Source: Ensifer sp. IC4062
GTDB lineage: Bacteria; Pseudomonadota; Alphaproteobacteria; Rhizobiales; Rhizobiaceae
Length of the DNA: 64,000 bases
Assembly: GCF_020193575.1 (NCBI RefSeq)
Contig: NZ_JADYVD010000034.1
Location: forward strand, 25,917 to 89,916
Direction of reading: 5' to 3'
Shown: positions 17,841 to 26,388 of the stretch, piece by piece
How positions within the stretch are numbered: the first letter of the stretch is position 1
Layout: every line of letters starts with the position of its first letter
Notes under the pieces: model-generated
Told to the model about the DNA's origin: nothing
What the model saw: the letters and a program-made list of their open reading frames with translations, nothing else
Database searches by the model: none
Position numbers and translations under genes: made by a program

Positions 17841-18122
17841 CCGTCGCGAGACGAGTTCTTGAATGAGACTCTCTTCTCGTCACTGACCCATGCCCGATCA
17901 GCGCTTTTAAACTGGCGAAGCGACTACAACGATAACCGACCACACTCCGGCCTCGGCCGGCTGGCACCTGCCGAGTTCGCTCAGACCATCAACCCGCGAC
18001 GTGATGCGGTGCTGCGCAGCCGAAATGGCTCCGCACCGCAACCCGAAGCTACCGCCGCAAATGCAGCAACCCAAAACCGCTGGAGCGAACTCAAATCTGG
18101 ATAAAACTTGGGGGCAAGGTCA
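17841..18122 (+). mobile_element. IS3-family remnant (C-terminal end of transposase orfB and element end)
   Basis: About 85 codons match the end of an IS3-type integrase-core transposase: DEFLNETLFSSLTHAR, then WRSDYNDNRPHSGLG and an APAEFA segment. The DDE core is absent, so the fragment is dead. The sequence after the stop (ACTTGGGGGCAAGGTCA at about 18103-18120) looks like the right end of such an element. The open frame from 17739 to 17840 has no transposase similarity, so the left break is near 17841. Confidence 0.75.
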
Positions 18123-18414
18123 CCCGCGCTCAAGCAGTTCTCGGAGGATCCCGATCGAGAGTACGTTCGGAAAATCGGTGAATTGGTGCAGGGAAAGAAA
18201 GCAGCGCGGTCTTGGTTCGTTTTCAGGTGGGGTTCCGCGCCATCCAACGACGATTAGGGCCGCCTCAGCAAGCACATACTGTAGGAGGAATTCCACGGTC
18301 GGGGACCTGCGGCAAGGCTTGCCCCCGCCTAACTCGCGGCGTGACGGGCTCGCTCAGAAAAACCTTGTGCGGTCCTCACATGCCTACCAAGTGGTCCCCA
18401 TTGCGAGAACTACC
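18123..18414. other. No gene seen between IS remnant and AAA+/M41 gene
   Basis: 292 bases. I see no conserved coding frame, clear promoter or repeat. It may be more insertion-sequence debris or the 3' flank of the protease operon. Confidence 0.5.
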
Positions 18415-20283
18415 CTATGCCGATGCAGATACTTCCTTCTTGAATTCCATCCTTCGGTCCACAACAAGTTCGGCAGCCAACCTCATCAACCGGGACTTCT
18501 CCTTCGTCAGGAGTTCTTTGGCGGACCGGTATTCGCGGGTGAGTATCGCGTTTATCTCAACACTCAGTTCTGGGGGAACCGCCAAGGTGCCATCGACTTT
18601 TTGCCTGTCGGCGTAGAACCGCATGTTCTTGCCCATTCCATAGGATAGAACCATCTGTGTTGCGATCCTGGTCGCGGCGTCGAGATCCGAACCCATAGCG
18701 CCAGCACCGCCAATCGATCGGCTACCCTGAACAACCTCTTCTGCCGCCATGCCCGCGAGCGAAATTCGGATGCGAGCCAGCAGGGTCGCTTCCGTTGGTA
18801 GGATCTCTTCGATCATCCGGTACTGTACCCGACCTCCCTCCTGGGCCTCGAATCCTTGCTCGGAGATGCTATCCTCCAGCTCAACGACGATGTCGCCCAC
18901 CAGTCCTGAGGCGAGCGCAACCAGAACATGGCCGCATTCATGGACGGCCGTTCGCAGAATCACCGCCTCCGGAAGTTTGGTCCTGACGGGAAGGCTGCTC
19001 TTGATATCATCGACAGTGACAGCTCGCCTATGGGTTCGCGCAGCACGCTTCGCCTTTCGAGCAAGCCGTTGGAGATCAGCCGGCGTCGCGGATCGAAGAT
19101 TATCGGTAGCCTTGCGAATCTGAAGAGCATCGACGGCGTGTGAGAGGTGATGGCTGAGTATCGCCGCCCGCTCATCGTCGTTCGGAAGACCGATATAGAA
19201 ATGTTCCTCGAAGCGACCCGAGCGCAGCACCGCGGGGTCGATGTCTTCCACTCGGTTAGTAGCCCCGACGAGAATCACGCCTTCGACGTCAACCAGTCCA
19301 TCTGTCAGTTCCAGGAAGCAGTTGACTACGTTGGATTCGTAGTAGGCGTTCCTTCCCCCGGATCTCCGCCGGCCGATGCCGTCGAGTTCGTCAACAAAGA
19401 GGACGGCGCACTTCTTCGCACGGGCCTCTGCGAAGGACGCCCGCATAGCCTTCAGCATGTCGCCCAGGTAACCATCGGCGCTTGCCTGCCAGGCTGCGAC
19501 CGAAGTCGCTACGAGGGGCACACCGATTTCTGCGGCCAGTGCCGAAGCGAAAAATGTCTTGCCCGTTCCGGGCGGACCAACGAGAAGGGCTCCACGATCG
19601 ACATCCTTCCAATCAAGCGTGCCTGCTTTCCAATCGTCCAGGTCCCGAGCCAGTGCCGAAACCCAAGGGCGCACCGTCGCAAAACCTGGCAGATCGCTAA
19701 GAGCAGTGATTGGAGCTCCTCGGTACCTTCGGGCACCTGAACTTGGCAGATTCTGTTTTGATAATGAGCGTCGTCCCACCAGGGAGCCGATGACGCCTTG
19801 ATCGGCACGTGAAAGCTCCTGTAGCAAATCAGCGGGAAGCGTCGGCAGGCCAGCGAGACGACGCCCTGCTGCGATATGACGTGCAGTTGGCGGTGACACA
19901 TTGACGATGACGTCGGCCGCGTTCAATAGCGTCTCTGGCACCAAATCGGTCGAAGTCGTTATGATGATCAACTGGCGATGAGGTCCCAGCGGATCGATCC
20001 AGTCATTCGGCTTCGGCTTCATCGATGGCTTCAGGACTTGAACCACCCGCCGGGACGCCTCCCGCGACAGGAGGGTTCGGCGCTGCCCAGTCATCAGGAG
20101 CTCCGCAGCCCGCGCATACCGCTCCGTCCAGCTTTCATCGACAATGAGGACCAATATCCCGCGCGTGTTGCCTCGAAATTGCTCGAAGGGTCTGAGCGTA
20201 GCGCGCAGGGAGCTATAAGCCAGAAAATATCCGAGGTTCCGCTTCAATTCCTTGAAGGCTGCGTGTGAGATGCGGTGCTTCAT
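18415..20283 (-). CDS. Soluble FtsH-like protein: AAA+ ATPase fused to M41 metalloprotease
   Basis: 622 residues from ATG 20283, which overlaps the stop of the upstream small gene (ATGA). Residues 1 to about 190 are unlike FtsH and contain no membrane segment. The AAA+ part has Walker A GPPGTGKT (236-243), Walker B LFVDELD (295-301), a YLG pore-like loop near 272, and arginine-finger region LRSGRFEE (353-360). The M41 part has the zinc motif HECGH (448-452) and a third-ligand candidate D533 in GSDLDAAT. All catalytic residues appear intact, so it should unfold and degrade proteins, but in the cytosol rather than at the membrane. The N-terminal region probably chooses substrates. It lies in accessory DNA next to a broken recQ. 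Confidence 0.85.
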   Translation of the reverse strand: MKHRISHAAFKELKRNLGYFLAYSSLRATLRPFEQFRGNTRGILVLIVDESWTERYARAAELLMTGQRRTLLSREASRRVVQVLKPSMKPKPNDWIDPLGPHRQLIIITTSTDLVPETLLNAADVIVNVSPPTARHIAAGRRLAGLPTLPADLLQELSRADQGVIGSLVGRRSLSKQNLPSSGARRYRGAPITALSDLPGFATVRPWVSALARDLDDWKAGTLDWKDVDRGALLVGPPGTGKTFFASALAAEIGVPLVATSVAAWQASADGYLGDMLKAMRASFAEARAKKCAVLFVDELDGIGRRRSGGRNAYYESNVVNCFLELTDGLVDVEGVILVGATNRVEDIDPAVLRSGRFEEHFYIGLPNDDERAAILSHHLSHAVDALQIRKATDNLRSATPADLQRLARKAKRAARTHRRAVTVDDIKSSLPVRTKLPEAVILRTAVHECGHVLVALASGLVGDIVVELEDSISEQGFEAQEGGRVQYRMIEEILPTEATLLARIRISLAGMAAEEVVQGSRSIGGAGAMGSDLDAATRIATQMVLSYGMGKNMRFYADRQKVDGTLAVPPELSVEINAILTREYRSAKELLTKEKSRLMRLAAELVVDRRMEFKKEVSASA

Positions 20284-20594
20284 GCGTCCTGCCTCCGGTC
20301 GCGGGAGACGTCCAGCCGATACCAGTGGTTCAGCGTTCGGGCACAAAGTTGTCCGTCTTCTTCGAAGTAGGCGTAGAGTTCGCTCGTGAAGATCGTCTTG
20401 CCATCCGAAAGAAGGGGATGACCGTAGACGGCCCCCTGTAAACACGGCACCCTTCGAGCAGTCAGCCGGTAATCCTCGAGTGAGGGGATCTCGTTCCCCA
20501 GATCGCTGGCCTTCATATCGCTTGCCTGGAGGCGCCTTATATCTCTCAGCAGGCCGTCGAGCCGATCGACCTCCGCTCGCAATTTGAAACTCAT
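20280..20594 (-). CDS. Small protein coupled to the AAA+/M41 protease (possibly DUF6634)
   Basis: 104 residues, no signal or membrane segment. The N-terminal third is a likely helix (LRAEVDRLDGLLRDIRRLQ). The middle reads VPCLQGAVYGHPLLSDGKTIFTSELYAYF and the end RTLNHWYRLD. This pattern recalls small rhizobial proteins classed as DUF6634, but I cannot confirm that. Its stop overlaps the start of the protease gene, so the two are made together and may interact as adaptor, inhibitor or substrate. The twin operators at 20646-20681 lie just upstream. Confidence 0.75.
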   Translation of the reverse strand: MSFKLRAEVDRLDGLLRDIRRLQASDMKASDLGNEIPSLEDYRLTARRVPCLQGAVYGHPLLSDGKTIFTSELYAYFEEDGQLCARTLNHWYRLDVSRDRRQDA

Positions 20595-20645
20595 GATTCG
20601 GGTCCCACTTGTTAGGGCTTAAGGATTCGCGCCGATCGCCAACGC

Positions 20646-20681
20646 GACGCTCACCGCGTCTTTTTTGACGCCTAAGGCGTC
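20646..20681. promoter_or_regulatory. Twin operators GACGC-N5-GCGTC in a divergent promoter
   Basis: GACGCTCACCGCGTC (20646-20660) and GACGCCTAAGGCGTC (20667-20681) are two copies of the same dyad, 21 bp centre to centre, about two helical turns. The second overlaps a rightward -35-like TTGACG at 20665-20670, with CAAGAT at 20688-20693 as a weak -10. Position and symmetry suggest binding by the adjacent XRE regulator to repress both directions. Confidence 0.65.
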
Positions 20682-20742
20682 ACTCGTCAAGATCCCAATG
20701 CGTGGATTTGCAGCGCGCCCGGATCCATGCAAATGAATCCTT

Positions 20743-21051
20743 ATGTTGCTGCCGCCTCCGATCATGATGAAGCTTGCAAGAGAGTTTCTCGGTCTCAGCC
20801 AAGAGATGGTTGAAGCGCATTCCGGAATTTCGCGATCGAGCATCCAGCGGGTTGAACGCGGGGTAGCCGGCATGTTGAATTCTGCGGCGGAACTGAAAAA
20901 GTTCTACACCAAGAATGGCATTGTTTTTCTGCCGCCGGAGAACGGTAGGGGATGGGGTATCGTCAACAATAACGCTGTTGAGGATGATTCTTCCCTCAAC
21001 CATCTTCCGTCTGTTGAACTACAGAAACGTTCGACGCCGAAGGTAAAGTAG
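20743..21051 (+). CDS. XRE/Cro-type helix-turn-helix regulator
   Basis: 102 residues. Residues about 8-45 form the XRE helix-turn-helix: KLAREFLGLSQEMVEAHSGISRSSIQRVERG. The part after it (FYTKNGIVFLPPENGRGWGI) is the usual short extension of a common single-domain XRE family. Starts at 20743 and 20764 are both possible and neither has a clear ribosome site. It is divergent from the small-protein/protease operon, and the twin operators lie between them, so autoregulation plus control of the operon is likely. Confidence 0.8.
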   Translation: MLLPPPIMMKLAREFLGLSQEMVEAHSGISRSSIQRVERGVAGMLNSAAELKKFYTKNGIVFLPPENGRGWGIVNNNAVEDDSSLNHLPSVELQKRSTPKVK

Positions 21052-21440
21052 CGGCGGATGCCTTCTTCAAACTGATTGCCTGATACGATCAAGGCTAGCA
21101 GCTTAATGGAATGAGATGGTCGTTTCGCCAACGTCGACATCTGTTTGCATTTCGATGCCGTTATCCTAATCGAGACACGCTGAAGCTGTCTGCTGACCGA
21201 GGCGTCGAGACTCTGTTGAAATCATCGTCTCAAAGCCCCCTCGCTTCGCTCCGGGGACCCTTCCAAGCGGACGGGCTGACGCCCGACATTCTTTTGTATC
21301 CAAGCCCGAGCGGCTCTTAGCGATTTGGGGCTGAGCCTGGGCTTGGATACAAGAAGATCGCCCACATCCAGAAGCAGAGATAGTTGCACAACTATACCTA
21401 AGATAGCTCTTAATTCTGCTAAGAGTTAGCCGATCCGCCA
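21052..21440. other. Non-coding junction between XRE gene and recQ fragment
   Basis: About 390 bases with no convincing gene. It contains the stem-loop described separately (21291-21355) and AT-richer sequence, including GCTCTTA and TAAGAGTTAGC at about 21404-21430, just before the point where recQ similarity stops. I found no integrase, tRNA end or obvious target-site repeat. Confidence 0.55.
21291..21355. repeat. Long inverted repeat (stem-loop) near the island junction
   Basis: The arms TTGTATCCAAGCCC (21294-21307) and its exact complement GGGCTTGGATACAA (21339-21352) extend outward by three more paired bases after one mismatch. The loop is 31 nt. It could be a terminator without T tract, a mobile-element end or a small hairpin element. 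Confidence 0.65.
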
Positions 21441-21916
21441 AAACAATGCGCCTCGTCGATCGCAAACAGCGCAATCTCGACATCGCCGATCATCTCGGCG
21501 AAACCATCGGTGACGGCGCGCTCCGGCGTGACATAGAGCAGATCGAGCGTACCCGCCGAAAGCGCGCGGCGGACCGCAATCGCCTCCTCGCGCGTCAGCG
21601 ACGAATTGAGCGCGGCGGCGCGAATGCCGAGTTGCTTCAGCGCCTCCACCTGATCACGCATCAAGGCGATCAACGGCGATACGACGATGCCCACGCTGCG
21701 GCGGCAAAGCGCCGGGATTTGGAAGCAGAGCGATTTGCCCGCCCCCGTCGGGAAGAGCACCACCGCGTCACTGCCCGCCACCACATGTTCGATGACGTCC
21801 TGCTGCTGACCGCGGAAGGCCGAATAGCCATAGACGCGCTTCAGGACGTCGAGAGGATTGGCAACGCCTTCGCTTTCGAACAGGCGCGCGGCGGAAGCAT
21901 TGTCGTTGTGGGGCAT
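21419..21916 (-). pseudogene. recQ: recQ, N-terminal fragment only
   Basis: About 158 RecQ-like residues: the Q-motif region YSAFRGQQQDVI, Walker A PTGAGKS and motif II FAIDEAHC. After the Cys of DEAHC the protein reads FGGSANS and stops, where RecQ would continue with VSQWGHDFR. The helicase lobe 2, RQC and HRDC domains are missing and not found elsewhere in the window. The break is near 21440-21443. The fragment cannot be a working helicase. The cell may have another recQ outside the window. Confidence 0.85.
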
Positions 21917-21983
21917 GGAATCGCTTTCGTGAGGCGTGCAGTATGGGAATTGTCCACGCCGGATGTAAACGGGACAGAGATTT

Positions 21984-22172
21984 GCCCCTCACCCTGCCCT
22001 CTCCCGGCAAGCGGGGCGAGGGTGCGTCGCGCCTGCGACTCGCGCCGTGCACCAATGGCAAAACCCTGGCGCAAGACACGCGACGCGGTAGACCGAGAGG
22101 ACGCTGCAACGTCCCTTCTCCCCGCCTGCGAGGAAAAGGCCGCGGCAGCGGGATGAGGGGCTGCCTCAGGGG
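21984..22172. repeat. Rhizobial REP-like intergenic element
   Basis: CCCCTCACCCTGCCCTCTCC plus a short GC hairpin (21985-22020) is mirrored at 22110-22170 by CCCTTCTCCCCGCCTGCGAGG and GCGGGATGAGGGGC. This is the typical look of the repeated palindromic mosaics in rhizobial intergenic regions. It lies between recQ and dnaG. Confidence 0.65.
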
Positions 22173-22177
22173 GTCTC

Positions 22178-24160
22178 CTACCGCGCAGCCGGACCTTTCA
22201 CTCTTCCCGAAAGCACGCCGAAGCCTTCGATGATGGCCTCCTGGTTCTCAAGCCGCGTTACTTCGAGCTGGACCTCCTGGAGCGTCCTGAGCAGCTGTGG
22301 CACAACCTGGAGGTCCCCCTCCTCAGTAGCGTGGGCCAGTTCACGCTCCAGTTCGCGCCGCTGCCAATGCAGGGCCTTGCTACGCCTGTGGAGGGCAAGC
22401 GCCTGAAGGTAACCTTCGCGCGCATCCTCTGGCGCGGCGGCAACCGTCGCCGTCCACAGCCGGGCATAGCGGACCTGCTGGTCGAGCGCGCCGATCAGCG
22501 CGCCGAAACCCTCCGTCTCCAGCTGTTCGATCAGGATCTCGCGCGTCAGCCGCGGTCCGCTTGCCGCCGCTGCGTTCAGAACCATGGCCCAGCAGCGCTG
22601 CAGGTCGCGGTGGTCGAACTCGATGGTCGAGATCTCGTCATATTCGTCGAATAGCAGTTGCGGGTGGTTGACGATGGTTAGGGCCAACACGCTCTCGCGC
22701 AACAGCGGCACCGCCTGTTGACCGCTGACGAGAGACGAGCGCGCCAGGCGATCGGAGATCGCGGTCGGGCCGGCGGCAATATTCCGGGCACCAGCTGCAC
22801 CGCGCTGCCCACCAGCCTGGCGCCCGCCCCGGTCGAAAGGCCGCCGTTCACTCCTGAACGGCGCACTGCCCTGCAGAAAGGCATTGAGGCGGTCGCGCAT
22901 GTCCTGGCCATAGTGGCGACGCACGCTTTCGTCGGCGATGACAGATGTCACCTGCCTCAGCCGAGCTTCAAGTTCGGCGCGTTTTTCCGGCGTGTCGAAT
23001 GCACCGCCCTGGACTTCGCGCAGCCACACCATTTCGGCGAGCGAGCGGGCATTGGCGAGCACCTTGTCGAAAGGCTCGCGTCCGTCATGGCGGACGAGAT
23101 CGTCCGGGTCCTTACCATCCGGCAGCATGGCGAAGCGGACCGATCGTCCGGGCTTGAGATGGGGGAGCGCCAGATCGACGGCGCGATTGGCGGCGCGGAT
23201 GCCGGCGCCGTCGCCATCGAAGCAGAGCACCGGCTGCGGCGTCATCTTCCAGAGAAGATCAAGCTGGTTTTCGGTGAGTGCGGTTCCGAGCGGCGCCACC
23301 GCGTTTTCGATGCCGGCCTGATGCAGCGCGATCACGTCCATGTAGCCTTCGACGGCGATGATCGTGCCGGCCCCATCGGCGCCTTGCGAAGTTCGCCGGG
23401 CGCGCGCGAAATTGAAGAGCACATTGCCCTTGTGGAAGAGCTCCGTCTCATTCGAATTCAGATATTTGGCCGGCGCGTCAGGCGACATGGCGCGGCCACC
23501 GAAGGCGATGACCTTCTCGCGCGCCGAAAGGATCGGAAACATGATGCGGTCGCGGAAACGATCGTAAGAAACCGGCACGTCGGGTCCATGCACGACGAGG
23601 CCGCAGGCTTCGATCTGCTCCTTCCCGACGCCCTTGCCGGCGAGAAACTCCTTCAAAGCATTGCGGCTGTCTGGCGCAAAGCCTAACCGGAACGTCTCGA
23701 TCGTACGCCCGGTCAGCCCTCGCTCGCGGAGGTACGCCCGCGCCTTGGCGCCGTTCGCCGTCTGGAGCTGGTCCTGGAAGAACTGCGTCGCCAGTTCCAT
23801 GACGTCGAGCAGGCTGGTGCGTTCCTTCTCGCGCCGCTCGGCCTGCGGATCAGGCTGCGGCATGGTGACGCCAGCCATGTCGGCAATCTGCTGCACCGCT
23901 TCAGGGAAGCTCAAGCCTTCCAGATCCGTCAGGAAGCGGAAGTGGTCGCCGGAAACACCGCAGCCGAAGCAATGGTAGCGGCCCTTGCGGTCCTCGCAAT
24001 GGAAGCTCGGCGACTTTTCGCCGTGAAAGGGGCAACAGGCCCAGTAGTCACCGCGCGAAACATTGGTCTTGCGCCGGTCCCAGGTGACGCGCTTGCCGAC
24101 CACGTCCGAAATCGGAACGCGATCGCGTATCTCGTCGAGGAAGGACTGTGAAAAGCGCAT
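22178..24160 (-). CDS. dnaG: DNA primase
   Basis: 660 residues, full length. The zinc-binding CHC2 domain has C43, H46, C64 and C67. The RNA-polymerase/TOPRIM core shows AVEGYMDVIALHQ and the acidic LCFDGDGAG and LPDGKDPDDLV segments. The C-terminal part should bind DnaB helicase. It makes RNA primers for replication. In many alphaproteobacteria rpoD follows dnaG; here the next genes are the recQ fragment and accessory DNA. Confidence 0.97.
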   Translation of the reverse strand: MRFSQSFLDEIRDRVPISDVVGKRVTWDRRKTNVSRGDYWACCPFHGEKSPSFHCEDRKGRYHCFGCGVSGDHFRFLTDLEGLSFPEAVQQIADMAGVTMPQPDPQAERREKERTSLLDVMELATQFFQDQLQTANGAKARAYLRERGLTGRTIETFRLGFAPDSRNALKEFLAGKGVGKEQIEACGLVVHGPDVPVSYDRFRDRIMFPILSAREKVIAFGGRAMSPDAPAKYLNSNETELFHKGNVLFNFARARRTSQGADGAGTIIAVEGYMDVIALHQAGIENAVAPLGTALTENQLDLLWKMTPQPVLCFDGDGAGIRAANRAVDLALPHLKPGRSVRFAMLPDGKDPDDLVRHDGREPFDKVLANARSLAEMVWLREVQGGAFDTPEKRAELEARLRQVTSVIADESVRRHYGQDMRDRLNAFLQGSAPFRSERRPFDRGGRQAGGQRGAAGARNIAAGPTAISDRLARSSLVSGQQAVPLLRESVLALTIVNHPQLLFDEYDEISTIEFDHRDLQRCWAMVLNAAAASGPRLTREILIEQLETEGFGALIGALDQQVRYARLWTATVAAAPEDAREGYLQALALHRRSKALHWQRRELERELAHATEEGDLQVVPQLLRTLQEVQLEVTRLENQEAIIEGFGVLSGRVKGPAAR

Positions 24161-24335
24161 GGATAGCCGATACCCCTAGCCGGCCTCCCATACAAGCAGT
24201 ATGGACCGGCGAAGTCGTAGCGGCGACCCGCGGTGCCCGCAATTCACAGGGTAGATACCGCGCGCCGAGGCTCGAAGACGAAGCCGGTCGGCGCGGTATG
24301 GAGGGCGATACGCCCGCTGCAAAGCGCGCGCCAGC

Positions 24336-24785
24336 TTACTTCAGCAATTCCTTGACGAGACCAGAGGCCTTGGCGAAGTCCATCTGACCCGGATAGCGCT
24401 CCTTCAGCGCGTTCATGCACTTGCCCATGTCGCGAAGGCCGTGGGCACCGGTCTCCTGGATGATGGCGGCACAGGCCTGCTTCACCTTTTCCTCGGAAAG
24501 CTGTTCGGGCAGGAACTGGTTGATGACGGCAATTTCCTGGCGTTCCTGCTCGGCGAGTTCGGGGCGGCCGCCCTCGTCGTAAATGCGGGCGGATTCTTCG
24601 CGCTGTTTGATCATTTTGGCGAGGATCTGCATGATCTCGTCATCGCCAACCGGATCCTTGCCCTGGCCGCGATTGGCGATGTCGCGGTCCTTGATCGCCG
24701 CCTGGATCAGCCGGACGGTCGAGATGCGCCGCGTGTCCTTGGCTTTGAGGGCTTCTTTCAATGCGTTCGCGAGTTGGTCGCGCAT
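24336..24785 (-). CDS. yqeY: GatB/YqeY domain protein
   Basis: 149 residues with the YqeY pattern: MRDQLANALKEALKAKD, then LRLIQAAIKDRDI-like and MIKQREESARIYDEGGRPELAEQE, and the C-terminal helical end MGKCMNALKERYPGQMDFAKASGLVKELL. The family shares the tail domain of the GatB amidotransferase and may bind tRNA; its cellular task is not settled. The ATG at 24785 has GGAG 7 nt upstream; the longer frame to 24902 has a non-family N-terminus. It is divergent from carA. Confidence 0.92.
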   Translation of the reverse strand: MRDQLANALKEALKAKDTRRISTVRLIQAAIKDRDIANRGQGKDPVGDDEIMQILAKMIKQREESARIYDEGGRPELAEQERQEIAVINQFLPEQLSEEKVKQACAAIIQETGAHGLRDMGKCMNALKERYPGQMDFAKASGLVKELLK

Positions 24786-24910
24786 GTCCTTACTCCATGT
24801 CGAAACCGGCCCGCGGAGCTCATGCCCGCAACCGGTTCGATTACGTCGTTGTTGTCGTCGTCTTAAACCAGTGCGGCAGGTGCAATCAAACGGATTGCGC
24901 AACCGCTTGA

Positions 24911-24980
24911 ATTATAAGGAGTTTTATTTCCTTGCAATTCATGGCTGCCGGTTGACCCGGCTAAGGCCTTTCGTTATTTT
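24911..24980. promoter_or_regulatory. Divergent promoters for yqeY and carA
   Basis: Rightward, TTGACC (24952-24957), 17 nt, then TATTTT (24975-24980) gives a carA promoter with a leader of about 125 nt. Leftward, an exact TATAAT on the minus strand (24916-24911) faces yqeY, with TTGCAA at 24937-24932 as a close-spaced -35. The rest of the 327-base gap between the two genes shows nothing else. Confidence 0.55.
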
Positions 24981-25112
24981 CCGGCACCTGCACGAACATC
25001 GGCATGAACCTTTTCTCGCGGGGTTTCCGCGCGCCATGCCGCATGCAATTTGAAATGGCGCTGAACCGATTGGCTTTCAAGCCTCGCCTTCGGCCGCAAC
25101 GGGATAAGAACG

Positions 25113-26318
25113 ATGACCGCGACACCCGCATGGACAACCCAGAAACCCACCGCCCTTCTCGTTCTGGCTGACGGCACTGTGATCGAAGGAAAGGGCATCG
25201 GCGCGACCGGCAAGGTTCAGGCCGAAGTCTGTTTCAACACGGCGCTGACCGGATATCAGGAGATCCTGACCGACCCCTCCTATCTCGGCCAGATCGTCAC
25301 CTTCACCTTCCCGCATATCGGCAACATCGGCACCAATGACGAGGATATCGAGGACCTGACGCCCGCCGCCCGGCACGGCGCCGTCGGCGTCATTTTCAAG
25401 GCCGACATTACCGAGCCCTCCAACTACCGTGCTGCCAAGCACCTCGACGCCTGGCTGAAGGCGCGGGGCATCATCGGCCTTTGCGGCATCGACACACGTG
25501 CGCTGACAGCCTGGATCCGCGAAAACGGCATGCCGAACGCTGTCATCGCCCACGATCCCGCCGGCGTCTTCGACATCGATCAGCTGAAGGCCGAGGCCAA
25601 GGCCTGGAGCGGTCTCGAGGGCCTCGACCTCGCCAAGGTCGCTACCTCCGGCCAGTCGTCCCGCTGGAACGAAAAGCCCTGGGTATGGAACGAGGGCTAT
25701 TCGACGCTCGGCGAAACCGACGCCACCTATCACGTCGTGGCCCTCGACTATGGCGTCAAGCGCAACATTCTTCGGCTCTTCGCCGGTCTCAACTGCCGGG
25801 TCACGGTCGTCCCCGCACAGACCAGCGCAGAAGAAGTTCTGGCACTGCAACCGGACGGCATCTTCCTCTCCAACGGCCCCGGCGACCCAGCCGCGACCGG
25901 CGAATACGCCGTTCCGGTGATCCAGGATCTCCTGAAGACCGAAATTCCGGTCTTCGGCATCTGCCTCGGCCACCAGATGCTGGCGCTGGCACTCGGCGCC
26001 AAGACCGAGAAGATGCACCAGGGGCACCACGGCGCCAACCATCCGGTCAAGGACCACACCACCGGCAAGGTCGAGATCGTCTCGATGAACCACGGCTTCG
26101 CGGTCGATTCGAGGTCGCTGCCGGAAGGCATTGAAGAGACTCACATTTCGCTCTTCGACGGCACCAACTGCGGCCTGCGCGTCAACGGCAAGCCGGTCTT
26201 CTCGGTCCAGCACCATCCGGAAGCCTCGCCAGGCCCGCAGGACAGCCATTATCTCTTCCGCCGCTTCCTCAATCTCATCCGCGAGAAGAAGGGCGAATCG
26301 GCGCTCGCCGAGCGCTGA
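25113..26318 (+). CDS. carA: Carbamoyl-phosphate synthase small subunit
   Basis: 401 residues. The N-terminal CarA domain contains CFNTALTGYQEILTDPSY, and the class I glutamine amidotransferase domain has the nucleophile C284 in FGICLGHQ and the His/Glu pair in VQHHPEA. It releases ammonia from glutamine for CarB, feeding pyrimidine and arginine synthesis. carB is not adjacent, as in other rhizobia where the genes are apart. A strong terminator follows. Confidence 0.97.
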   Translation: MTATPAWTTQKPTALLVLADGTVIEGKGIGATGKVQAEVCFNTALTGYQEILTDPSYLGQIVTFTFPHIGNIGTNDEDIEDLTPAARHGAVGVIFKADITEPSNYRAAKHLDAWLKARGIIGLCGIDTRALTAWIRENGMPNAVIAHDPAGVFDIDQLKAEAKAWSGLEGLDLAKVATSGQSSRWNEKPWVWNEGYSTLGETDATYHVVALDYGVKRNILRLFAGLNCRVTVVPAQTSAEEVLALQPDGIFLSNGPGDPAATGEYAVPVIQDLLKTEIPVFGICLGHQMLALALGAKTEKMHQGHHGANHPVKDHTTGKVEIVSMNHGFAVDSRSLPEGIEETHISLFDGTNCGLRVNGKPVFSVQHHPEASPGPQDSHYLFRRFLNLIREKKGESALAER

Positions 26319-26338
26319 GAAGCACGAGCCGCTTCCAC

Positions 26339-26364
26339 AAAGGCCCGCTCGCTGCGGGCCTTTT
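26339..26364 (+). terminator. carA terminator
   Basis: GGCCCGC and GCGGGCC form a 7-bp GC stem with a short loop, followed by TTTT, 20 bases after the carA stop. Confidence 0.8.
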
Positions 26365-26388
26365 GCCCTCCCGCTATCGTTTTGTCGA

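Noticed and set aside
21052..21440. Attachment site or tRNA end at the recQ break
   Set aside because: No tRNA-like fold, integrase gene or direct repeat could be seen in the window.
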